From contig CM039183.1 of the NCBI GenBank assembly GCA_008360975.2, forward strand, positions 12,861,762 through 12,925,761: DNA of 64,000 bases, read 5' to 3'. The DNA comes from Lichenostomus cassidix (taxonomy: Eukaryota; Chordata; Aves; Passeriformes; Meliphagidae). A program made the position numbers and the translations under genes. The notes under the pieces were generated by a model, which saw only the letters and a list, made by a program, of their open reading frames with translations, searched no databases and was not told where the DNA came from. This document shows, one piece after another, positions 38,101-49,262 of the stretch (position 1 is its first letter; each line of letters begins with the position of its first letter).

Positions 38101-39087
38101 GCTCTAGAATGAGATTTGGGAGATATCCTCAGTCTGGGAGGAGTGTGTCAGTGTAAACATGTGAGGGTACTGCACTGAAATTATGGTAAATGTAACCAAT
38201 TTCCTTCACATGGCACTATATTTCCAGATTGGTCATCACTTTTAGACTTACTATTTAAATATTCTGTAGAGTAATAATCTGAAAACAGCTCAAGTACAAA
38301 TATAACAACAAAATGAAGCTCCTATAAACTACACACAGGACCCCACTGAACAGTGAATAATCACCTCTAAAGTAAATACCAGGTGATCATACAGAGAAAA
38401 TTTGCAGTTTCTTGTGAAATTACAACCTATTTTCTGCATCTCATAAAAATTAAAGATTTAAGCTTATTTATAAATAATCTATAAGCATTGCTTTTATTGT
38501 CCAGTATGTAAATAAAATCTGATTTATTAAATATTTGAAATATGAAACATTTCAACACCTTTATATTTAAAATAATTAATCAATGCAAAAGTTATTAGAA
38601 ATATACCACTATTAGAAACCTAACAAACTACTTTCTGTGACTTTACCACATTAAAAGCAATGTTGCAGTTTATTTCTTTGAATGTCATATACATACCAAT
38701 AAAAAAGCATCCAAAAGAAGCAATAAGAGATACACACACTCTGGAAATGAACAGAGTAATCTCCTTCTTTAGTACTGTGAGCATATTATTTTTATTAGTT
38801 AGCTATTACATGCAAATGAAGAGTTTTCATGAATATGTAGAAGAAACATAATGTCCATGAATAGGCTTCAAACAGTAGTTTCAACAGTGGGCTCCAGAGT
38901 TTTAGTCCTAAATTAGCTGCCAACATTTTGGAAATTTCTAGTTTCTCAATAAATACATTTTTAAGCTTCAGAACTTTCATAAATTTGCTCCCTATGAGGT
39001 TATTCCTTTTTATGAATTTTTTTCCTCCTTTTTTACTCGCCAATTGTTATTTGGTAATTATCTGTCATGTATTCTCTTGTTTCCCAG
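32129..39087. other. Non-coding sequence with some CNE-like stretches
   Basis: No known repeat family or convincing exon. T runs occur at 37450-37471 and an A run at 33870-33881. The regions around 35085-35240 and 35420-35450 look like conserved non-coding DNA by motif content (ATTA homeodomain words and an octamer ATTTGCAT at 35430-35437). This is an impression, since no alignment was available. Confidence 0.4.
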
Positions 39088-39141
39088 GTAAAAGTGTTCA
39101 ATATCCTCCTTCAGAAGCAGACCTGGCTGCATGAAATGCAG
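39088..39141 (+). other. Candidate 54-bp coding microexon
   Basis: A strong acceptor (pyrimidine-rich 'attctcttgtttcccag', AG at 39086-39087) and a good donor (CAG|gtacaa at 39142) bound exactly 54 bases. In frame 0 these encode VKVFNILLQKQTWLHEMQ with no stop. The residue composition is plausible for real protein. A 64-kb window will contain some chance acceptor/donor pairs at such spacing, and I recognise no protein containing this peptide. It is therefore only a candidate. Confidence 0.22.
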
Positions 39142-39590
39142 GTACAAAATTTCTGAAATAACCAATTCAGTCCAGCACAAGTTTCTTTGTATTCTGTATT
39201 TGAGCCTTTCACAGAAAGAATAGAAGCTGATCATCAGCATGAACTGTCTTCCTAATGTGATTAGGCTCAGAAATGAACTGAATCAGAAATGAACAATTCA
39301 TGAACACAACTCAGTTGGACATTTGCTCCCAGTGAAAATGATCTCTGAGCAAAAGGTCCAAAGATAGCCCATGGATCTCCTAAATCCCCCCAGATCCTCA
39401 GCATCAGTGATGAGATGATAACAGAGCAGATTTGGGATCAGCACACTGCATTTCTGAGGGCAAGGTCTGTATCCTGTCCATGGGGTTTTTGCTTGTCCTC
39501 TTAAATTAAGGCTGCATTCTCCTTTTCAGATGACATCTTCAACATCAGTTAGAAAATGTGGTGAGAATCTGAGAGGTGATGGGCAGATCT
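39142..39590. other. Non-coding sequence
   Basis: Nothing recognised between the candidate microexon and the tandem-repeat block. Confidence 0.5.
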
Positions 39591-39790
39591 CGTGACACCA
39601 TTGTCACCTCATCCCACTGTGTCACAACTGTCCCTGTCACGCAAGGGCACTGGCCCTGGCTCTGTCCTGATGAGAGAGCCCAGTGGAATCCTGGTGAGCC
39701 CAATAAAATCCTGGTGAGCCAAATAAAATCCTGGTGATGCCTGCAAAAGCCCACAGCCCACGGCTCCTCTGTTCAGAGCTTCTGGAGCTG
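39591..39790. repeat. GC-richer block with three 20-bp tandem units
   Basis: Three consecutive 20-bp units occupy 39681-39700, 39701-39720 and 39721-39740. Each is close to CAATAAAATCCTGGTGAGCC, with the first unit reading CAGTGGAATC in its first half. The second and third units each carry an AATAAA. The preceding 90 bp repeats the words TGTCAC and GTGACA, and the following sequence includes 'cacggctcctctgttcagag'. The AATAAA motifs and composition would fit a remnant LTR, but no LTR termini, target duplication or known consensus could be matched, so only the tandem repeat is certain. Confidence 0.8.
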
Positions 39791-42700
39791 CCAGCCTGAT
39801 ACACTTCACAAGCACTGCATTGATTTAAAAGTAATTAAAAAAATAAAAAGAAGAAACCCATGTTTAATTTTGTTCATATAACAGTATTACTATAATTTTC
39901 CATGGCCATAAATAAAACATTTTAATTATATAATTTTATACAGCCTGACTACAGAAATAACTGGAAGTCAAGGAATACACTTTATATCATCTGAAAGCAA
40001 ATTCATTAGTATCAGCTATATGCTTGATAAATTTAGAGTGGGTGGAATCTGCACCTGCTATGCAAAAGCGTGCATTGTGTTAATGAATCAACATGCATAC
40101 GTCGTTAATTAATGGTCTATTTCTTAACCAGAAGAGATGTGTTCGTAGCATATGTTTTTAGGAAACTTTCCTAGACATTTTCCAGAGGAAGAATACACTG
40201 CAAAAGTATCTAAAACTATCACTCAGAATGGAAGCTAATATTGCTTGGCATTGTATAATCATGCAAAAGAGCCAAACATATGAATTATTGCCATTCTGTC
40301 CAATGTGACTGTGTGAAAAGGTCCAAGCTAGAAAAAGAGATCATTGCTATATTCTTAAATACATTTTTTTAGGAAGGCAAATATTTATTTTTTTGTAAAG
40401 ATAAATTACATCTATGCAGCAATGTGTCAGTGAAGTCCTTTGGGTTAAGGAAATGCTGCACTGCACATGTAGAACAGACCCATTAACAAACAGTTCAGTG
40501 GCAGCTTCCAAAGAAAGATGTTCTCATGGTAATGCTGGGTGGCAGAGATGATGCAGGCAAAACTGCAACAACTGCTCAGGCTCATCCATCAGGATCATCC
40601 TCACAGCTGGGAAGATTTCTACTCTCCAGCCCACTTAAAGGAAGGGTGACTGAGGGAACATAAAACAAGGGTTGCCACTCTTTGCAATATCCAAAATGCA
40701 TCCTTGCCAGAAAGGCATTCCATGGAAACCATTTCAGTATGATAATTCCTAGAGCGTTGTTGTCACAAGTGTTTCTCTTCCTGGTAAAATAAACTTAGCA
40801 GTAAAATCTAGGGGGAAGAGCTGCAGGCAAAAGTTAGGGTCTGCTATGCCCATATACAAAGTGTTTATGTACATAATAGTTGTACAAAGTGTATGGAAAA
40901 GTGGTTTCTTTTGTCTCTTTTTCAGATGACTCAAGCTGAGAGTCTTTTAATTGCTATTTTAAAATCTTTGAAATGTTTCAGCATTCAGCCTAATACTGGG
41001 ATTTTATTGGTATTTTATACATTTCACACTCAGATTCTGGAGGCAATGTCGAAGAGCCTATTCTTTTTGTCTATCATAGGTCTGAAGATTTTACAGCTGC
41101 TTTCTTTACTATACATTTTATGTTTTATACACACTCCAATTTGACAAAATAACTGTAAAGCAAATCATAAACAAATATGCAAAATAGGCAAAATTTGTCA
41201 ATAAATGTAAAAGTTTGTCTTGGAAAAAATAGATCTAGTCTCTTTGGTTTTTGGGGTTTTTTTAAGATGTGTTCAGCAAACCCTAGTGATCCTTAAAGTT
41301 ATGAGCACTGGCAAAAAGTAAGAAAGTAAGAAAGGCTGTCAGGCATGCAGACTTCAATCTTGACATTGTAACAGGATCCAGACTCACAGTGCAAATCCAA
41401 GCCCATAAGGAGTCTCAAAAGAGTACAAAATCTAGCAGTTCTTAATATTAATGAGGATATTTTACTATAGGATTAGATGTTCCTCCTTTCCATTATAGAA
41501 CTTCTAACACAAGCAAAAAAAACCACCTAAAATAGTAATGACAAATAAAGGGACAAAACTCATTATATTTTCAAAATGTTGACCCTTACAACTGGATTTG
41601 CTTTATTTCCAGCAAATCCATGTCTCTTGTTCAAGGTGTTAATCCTGACTTCTTCTCCCGCACCAATACAGACAGACACCTGCTGAAGAATTGTTTCATT
41701 ACACTATTTTTTACTAAAGATGGGATAAGTACCAGCCTTTGTTTTCACAATCCTTTTCCAAATACAGTTATAGAATCTTTTTTTCCCCTCAGTTAATTTC
41801 CTTACTTCTGTGAAGAGAAATACACTTGGATTACACAAAGTAGTATTTTCCCCAAGTTGCCACAAGAGGTGGTTTGACACTGTAGTGTAATTACATGCTT
41901 CGATTGACCTCCATATTTAATTGAACAACAGAAAATAATGAAGTTTTTGCCATTCTAGATTGACTGATCTTTTGTTTTCTAAGAGGAATACTTGCAAAAG
42001 GTGATAACACAAAATCAGACCTCCATACATCAAGACTTGCTTTGACTGCAGAAAAATTCTACATCTAGACACAGGGGATGTCCAATGAGGATAACTATGG
42101 TGTCCTGATCTACTCACACTTTGCTCTTGTAGTAGACAGTAATACTATAAAGAATTTACAGCCAGCCACCATCTGCTCTCACGACACTCACAATGAACTT
42201 CAAAAATGGCTTCCCACAAAACAGTGAAATTAAATCCACATTGCAGCTTTCCCACTGGCTGTCCTTAAGGTTTCCTGCAGCCCTGTGGCTCTGGGATGGC
42301 TGGAGATGCAGCTGCAGTGCCACAGTGCTGTGCCTGCCATGCCACAGGCATAGAGGTCATTTCTCCAGGAAACTGAACTTTCTCAGGTTCATGGTGCTGT
42401 GGTGCTGCTAGCAAGGCTAGGAAGAAATACAATTGATCCAGGCAGATAGTTACTCAATTGCTTGGAAGCAATTGCCATAAGTGATAAGAATGTACTTTTT
42501 CCTTGCAGTTTTTAAGTAAAAAATGTATGATTAATGTAAAATTGCCTGGTGTTCAGCTTTTGCTGCAGTATGTGCAGCGCTCAGCTTGCTAAAATGAATG
42601 ACCCCATGAAAAACCTTAGCATTTGGCAATTTTGGGGATGTAATGAAGCATAATTAAAGTGATTAAGAAATAAATTGGAGGAAAATAGTTAAATGGCCTA

Positions 42701-45700
42701 GGAGTGAAGTCCAGCAGTGCCACAGGAAACCTGCACAAGGTCTCAGTTATCATGTTATTCCAGACATTTCCGCAGCTCCCCAAAGCTGGGGAATAGCAAT
42801 ATATAAGAACATATATGGCAGGAATGAATGAAGGAAAGATTTAAACTCAGGAACATACACCATTAATGATGAAAGGACCTATAAGGTGTACATGGATTTA
42901 TTTGGTTCAGAAAGGCTCAGATAAGACTGCAGTTATTTTATATCTCACCAGAACACAGAAGCAATACTGCTGTACACCCCTTCTCACAAGTTTTCAAGTC
43001 ATTCCTTACATTTAAAATTGTTCCAGGTAAAGCCTGTAATGACTCTCTAAATAATGCTTGCTGAAGGAAGATATTGTCATTCAAGCAGAACTATAGACAT
43101 CTGTGTTCATTTACAATAAACTACTTTCATTAATGTTATTTATAGAAGTATTAGGAAAATTCCAAGTAGTTGGACAATGTAGAGAAATAATAACCTGACA
43201 CCAGAGTCAAACCTTTCTGCAGTATCATCAGCTGAGAATGCAAAGGTCATTCTCTTCTGGTATTGAGGCAGGTTCCTTATTGATTGTTTCTATGCCAGAA
43301 AAAAAAAAAACAGATTAAAATAAAAGGAGTTTCTTAGTCTGAAGCAGAAATGAAAAATAGGTCTCAGGGGGAACAAAAGAAAGGCAATCAAAATTACTGT
43401 ATTGTGCCAAATGCAAGCATTTTCAGCTTGTTTTGAAAGATCCATTCACATATTCATAAAAGTAGACTTTACAGGAGAGGTACTATAATAATCAGTGTTT
43501 TGTCTAAAAATAGGTCATTAATGTGAGTATTAGATGAGATTAATTTTGCCACATAATTGTTTTGTTCTGCTTTAGATTATTTTGTGCAAATGTATATTAA
43601 AAAAAAAAAAAATCAAACAACAAAAAGCTATTCTGAATGCACAGAAAATCATCAGAAGGAAGCCAGAACTCTCTCTCCCTGTGTTTAGGTAACACATGGT
43701 CTCTGTACCTGGAGTCCTCTGCTTGTTAATTGATTAAGTGCATTGAAAGGAAATCTCTGTCAACAATAAAGGCATCATAATTTGCAGGATATCAATACTA
43801 CTGGTAAAAAAAACATCTTTCAAGAGTAATATTCTTCTGGAAATAGGAGTACTACAGCACTATAAAGTATGCCATATGACTGTTTTTTCCCTAACCACAG
43901 TCCCCATTTTCAGCCTAATGGTGTGAAAAGAGCTTTTTTCTGTCCTTAACAGTCACAGAATGTAAGCTGTACTCACACCTGTGCTTAAGGTCTAAATGAT
44001 AAAATTATCTTTTATTTGGCAATGCTTAAAATATCCTCCTTCTTTCAGCTGAGATAAGATGTACCCTGGTTTAGACACATTTTCAAAACTAACCTGACTT
44101 TGATAATTAGTGCCACTCACAGTGTGGGAGAATTTTACCTAAGTCCCATTTCACAATGAACAAGGGACACTCAGTGTGAGAGATTTCACCCCTGTTCAGA
44201 GGACACCCACAAAGCCTGTGAAGGGCTACCTATATTTCTGAAAGCAGAGTATAAGTGAGAATTAAGTGCTGCACTGATTTAGGGCTGTCTGTCTGCCCAG
44301 AGATAAATAACAGACACACTTGCACTGAAATTTGTATTTTCAGGCATGTACCAAAAACCAGCTCAGAATGGATACAGCAATATTTCCTCTTTATTTGCTT
44401 GGGCTCTAATGAGTAGTACCCAAGCTGCGTGTAAAATGTTGACAATTTAAGCTCACTTAAATCCTTTTTTTGTCTCAGGCTAAGATTTTGCAGGTATAAT
44501 TAGACCTTGAAAATTAGTTCATTAAGAATACTACATCCTGAGGATTCCAAATCATAACAACCATGGATGTCCTGAATTTTAAATTGTCTGAAATTGCAAA
44601 TTGGCAGCTAGTGGGTTTTTCAAAGTCTTAATTACCTCACCCAACTCTATGTGAATTATGTAGCCAGTGCTTTTTAGTGTTACCTACTTTTTAGTGTCAC
44701 AGAATAATTTTCTGTATATTTACTCAGTCAAAATGGTTCCTTGTTTTTTTTCCAAAGTCTACACAAAGGTCTTGATTGCACAAGTTTACATTAATTCCAC
44801 CATTTAAAAATTTAATACATATAAGCATGTCAGCACCTAGCATTCATACACTGAAGAAGAATACTTAATTGGAAAAACTGTCTGCTTCCTCACTCCCCCA
44901 GATCTCCTAAATATATACATTTTTTTATACTGTCATTGCATGCACACACATTTTATGTGTGGACCCATGTTTTGTCAGCTGGGTTCTAGCAAAATGACAG
45001 CATATCAAAAGAAAAATTCAATTGTACTACTCATTCAGAGATTTTAAAGTCTTCTTTTGTTGGGTTTTTTTTTGTTTGGTTTTTTTTTTACAGATATCAT
45101 TTAATCAGTTGAAAAAAATCAATGAGTTTGGGGTAATCAAGGATACATGTGACTATGTCTCCAATAAATTTCAAAATAATTACACTTATATATTGGTAAT
45201 TGTTGAAATGTGGCATTGCAGGTTGTCTTTTCTATTTTCATAGTGCCCAACTTGTGCCATGGTTTCTTGCATTCACAGTGAGGTAACACAAAAATTATTT
45301 TGCAATCAAAATAATAATGATGCAGCACTGGGATGTCAACTGCAAAGCCTCTTCCTGCTAGGTGAGGGCAGGGGGGAGGTTGCAATCTCTGCCACCAAGA
45401 TTTCCAACCAAAACTTGTCACTGGGACCTGGGGAGGGGGGCATAAAAATAACATGGAAGGGGTGCCATTCCTGGACAGCCAAAACCAATAGTTATAAATT
45501 GCCTCCTTCTAACCTGCTAACCAATTATAAGTTTGTTCAAGGATTAGAAGAGCAGGGACTGGAGAACTGGCTTACCTATAAAGTACACATCTATTCTCTT
45601 TGAGAAGCCCATTCAGTAGCTCTTTTGAATGGTGTTGACAATGTGCAGCTCAGTACAAAAATGGAAGGAAGGCTCTGCTATGTCATATCTCCATAGCAAA

Positions 45701-48700
45701 GTCACTGCTCAAATACCCTTGCTCTTTATCTTTAAATAAAAATGTAAGAATCAATAATATATCATTAAATGCAATAATATATTGAGCTGAGTGGAAAATT
45801 CTGTTTCATAAAGCATCCAGAGAAATCAGAGCTCACTTTACTTACAATTTGATTTTATTCTGAATTCTCTGGAACAACAGGGCTATGGGCTTACAAACTC
45901 TTGGCTTCTTTCCTTTGAAGAAATTGCCAAGGGAGAGCAGAGCAGAGCAGGAACCACACAGGTCCCACCAGTCTTGCAAAGGTCCCATCATAATGTGGCC
46001 ATAATCCAACCACCAGAATGAAACCTGCCACTTACCTATGAAAAATAATTCTTTTTCTGACTGCATTTTGCAATATTACACACATAATTTTCGAGGGCTG
46101 AGTTGTTGCTTGTTGTACTTCAGCCTGATGTTTGTTGGTATTATAAACACCTGATAAACCATCTTGTGTGATACTTGTGGACATCACTGCTGTAATTAAG
46201 CACTTATATCTGCCAAAGCTGGGCAACAAGCTGGAACGGTAGCTGAACAAATTAGTGTTCTAGTGTGTTTATCCTGCTGCATTCAAATGACTGCAGGTTT
46301 TTATCCCTGACAGCACCAGCTGGGTTGGGAATCATAATATAATTGTTTATATTGCACCTTAGGATTTCTAAGCTTTCAGTGTGCCTGATAGAATGATCAC
46401 TTCTGGGAGGAGCAGAGAGGCTGCCTTCCCTCAGTGAGCTGACACAAACTCCTGTGCTCTTGCAGGCTGTGTTGCCTTGGCATTTTTTGTGGAAGATGTA
46501 TGGGGTTAAAGATGTTAGGATAAGCACAGCCAACATGGAGTCAGGGAGAAATTGTATATTCTTCTTTACAGGGTGTTCTTACCCTATGAATCAAGATATT
46601 ATAATGCAATGAATCTTTTCTGGTGAACTGTCTGGACATTTAACACTATCAGGCCTGCTGTCCACAATATATGTTGTTATTACACCAGGGAAAAACTGTG
46701 AAAAGCTGACATTCCTTGTTCAATTGCCTCTGACTCTGCATAGTTTTATTCAGTGTAGAGAACTCAATGAAAAATGAGCCTCTCTTCCATGGAAATGTCA
46801 GTTACCACTATGTACTATGTATTCCCTACAAGCTGATCTGTGTAGTCCTTTGAAGATATTTGTTTGTTTTAAAAAAAGAGTATAATTCAAGGGAGAAAAA
46901 ATGAAAGCCTCTGTTGTGATCACGCTGATGCTAAGAAAGGCTGGCTGTGAAGTTGGCATCTGCTTCAGAACAAGGAGCAACAAAATGAAGGCTTGTATTT
47001 TTCATGCTCCAAGATTAAAGGACAGCAACCAGAGCCTTTTATACCATCAGAAGCAAAGCCTGGCCAGGGAGCAGGGGAAGTTGTTTTTGTCTTATAGGGA
47101 CTTTGCTGTATCAGAGGAGAAGCACCCCAGAAGATGCACTGAAGCTGCTCTCTGTCTCAACAAACCCCAATGTTTTCCTTGTGTGCCTTCCCTCTGCCCC
47201 TTGGCATGGTAAATACCATAATAGAGGAGTGATAATAGAGCAATAAACCCAGATGGTTGGCTTCACTGAGAGGAGGTACCCATACTATATTAGATATGGC
47301 TATAAAACTGCAAACCCAGGTAAATCTGCTGAACTTAATAAGGTCATGAAAAAATAATAACACAAATATAACTTCAGAGCTAAGCCTTGAACTCAGAATA
47401 AGATATTAAATTTGAATATTTCCAAGTGACTTCTTAGACAGACTCATTTTGCACTCTATAGTATCTTTTTTTGCAAACAGAGAGAAAGAGTAAGTATTTA
47501 TCAGTCCAGCTTTATAAGCTAGGTGTAGAAATTATAATGTGTTTCCTTATGGAAATAATCTTTCTTTCAAATGAACAAATGTGAGAACCGTGTTTAAAAA
47601 TTAATATTCATGTGCATTTTGGAGTCAAAATAGGCAAAGTTCAAATAAATCAGAGGCATAACAAACTAATTTTCTTGACTGACTAGACATTCAGGCTGCT
47701 GAGGCAAGAGACAGTCATTCCTACCATTGCTGTAGCCATCTGTTACCGTGTCTCGGAGCAACAATGATTCCTGACTAATGCACTTCGTGCAAAAGCACAG
47801 ACTTTACAAGAAGTGACCTGTAATTATTTATGAGTAGTCTAATGAAGAAATTAGTCAGTCTACTAATGTGGCAAAAGTATCATTAACAACGCAGGCCAGA
47901 TCAAAAGCAGAGGCTGGGTGCACTGTTTTCTAACCCTTAAGACTTAGGACAGAATGGAACATCCATGCTCCAGTGGGTTTAGCATTACCATTGTACCATG
48001 ATCTTGGAGGATACTTTCCAGATCTATGGTCATAGGCAGATCTACATAAATAGTGAACTTGATTTTTTGTGGGCAACACTACTTTGAAACATTTAATTTC
48101 CCAGTGCAAACTGATAGACAGAGCTCTGCACAGGGACCAGAACTGATGCAGAGAAGGGATGTGAAAAACATCCCTTTCCTACACAGCAGTCATTGCCCAT
48201 ATAATCCTGCATTAGGTGCAGCCTTGGAATTATTCCTGTTTTGTACTTCAAGAGAAAGAGTGTACCAGTGGACATGTGGAGACCTAAGGAAACAGAATAG
48301 GATATGTCTGTGTTGCTGGGAGGCTTCATCTTTAGAGTTGAGTGTTGTTGTAGCCACAAGGATGTTCAAGGAGATGGACAGCAAATGCAGGGTCAGCAAT
48401 GAGGCAGGAGAGGAAAACACAATAAAATGAAAGGGAATGTGATGCAGTGATCATGCAGTAATTTCAATGGCTGGTAAAAACTTTCTCAACCAAACCAATA
48501 TCTGCAGCTACTGTGATAAACTGGCACAGTATTCATGGCATTATCCAATTAAATGTTCACAAGTCATCAATATGGCTGATCAATGGTGGTGCATTTTGCC
48601 TCTTCCTGAGACTGTTTATGTGTCAGGGCTGCTTGCATTAATCTCTTGCCATCTACCCTACAGGAGATGTTGTAGTGACCAGTAGGTGAAAAAGGAGCCA

Positions 48701-49154
48701 TCAGACATGCTATCATTTCTTGTGGGGTGATAGCAGATAGGGAAAGAATCATGGGGGAATAAATTGGAAGGATGGAAACAGATTCCTTTCACAGGGGATC
48801 TTCAGCATGGAACAGACACTAAGAGTTGATGGTGCTTGGAGAGAGAGTCTGGATCCTAACTGAAAGCAGAGTGTCATGAGAACAAAAGCTAACAGAATCT
48901 TTACAATAATCCAAGTATACTCAGGGTGACAAAATAATAATCTCATTTTTTTATCCTCATTTCCCTACCACCAATGTGCCATTAGGCAACAACTGGGATT
49001 TTTCTAATTGCTGGGTTTAAGAAATAGCTCATTTTCTTCACAACTTTGGCCAGCCTTCCAAAACTTCCAATTAATTCCAAATACAGCACTGAAAACCCCT
49101 GATAGTGGTTGGAGAGTATTAAGTTGCTGCACACAAGTCAAAGAGTCCACAGAC
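39791..49154. other. Long non-coding stretch
   Basis: This 9.4 kb has no known repeat family or convincing gene. Noted inside it are a motif-rich, CNE-like stretch at 40030-40150, A runs near 43299-43310 and 43600-43612, and slightly GC-richer patches at 42240-42420 and 45360-45440 without an identifiable origin. The longest frames (105-125 codons at 45137-45454 minus, 45259-45603 plus and 48053-48430 plus) overlap each other or lack motifs. Confidence 0.45.
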
Positions 49155-49262
49155 AGCAATATCTTTCCAATGCAATCAAGCTGGGTGAGAATTGAACTGG
49201 CAAACTGGAATCCAGGTGGTCCATATCCTCCCATCTCTGACCCACTGAGCCATCATTTGTCC
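49155..49262 (-). repeat. tRNA-like, possibly SINE-derived segment
   Basis: On the minus strand this reads as a tRNA-type RNA polymerase III promoter. The A box TGGCTCAGTGGG (complement of 49241-49252) fits the consensus TRGCNNAGYNGG at every position. A weaker B box AGTTCAATTCT (complement of 49188-49198) follows 54 nt after the A-box start, and then CACCC. The spacing is about 10 nt longer than in a class I tRNA, as in a class II (Leu/Ser) tRNA or a SINE head. No acceptor stem is evident, so it is not an intact tRNA gene. The downstream body (toward 49000) matches no SINE that I know, and no poly(A) or CR1-like tail is visible. It may be an ancient SINE, a tRNA pseudogene or chance. Confidence 0.35.

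Noticed and set aside
40900..41144. Exon after the strong acceptor near 40925
   Set aside because: The acceptor is good (TCTTTTGTCTCTTTTTCAG), but no convincing donor or protein-like sequence follows.
44460..44500. 15-bp microexon between a good acceptor and GTATAA donor
   Set aside because: Too short and too easily produced by chance to support without RNA evidence.
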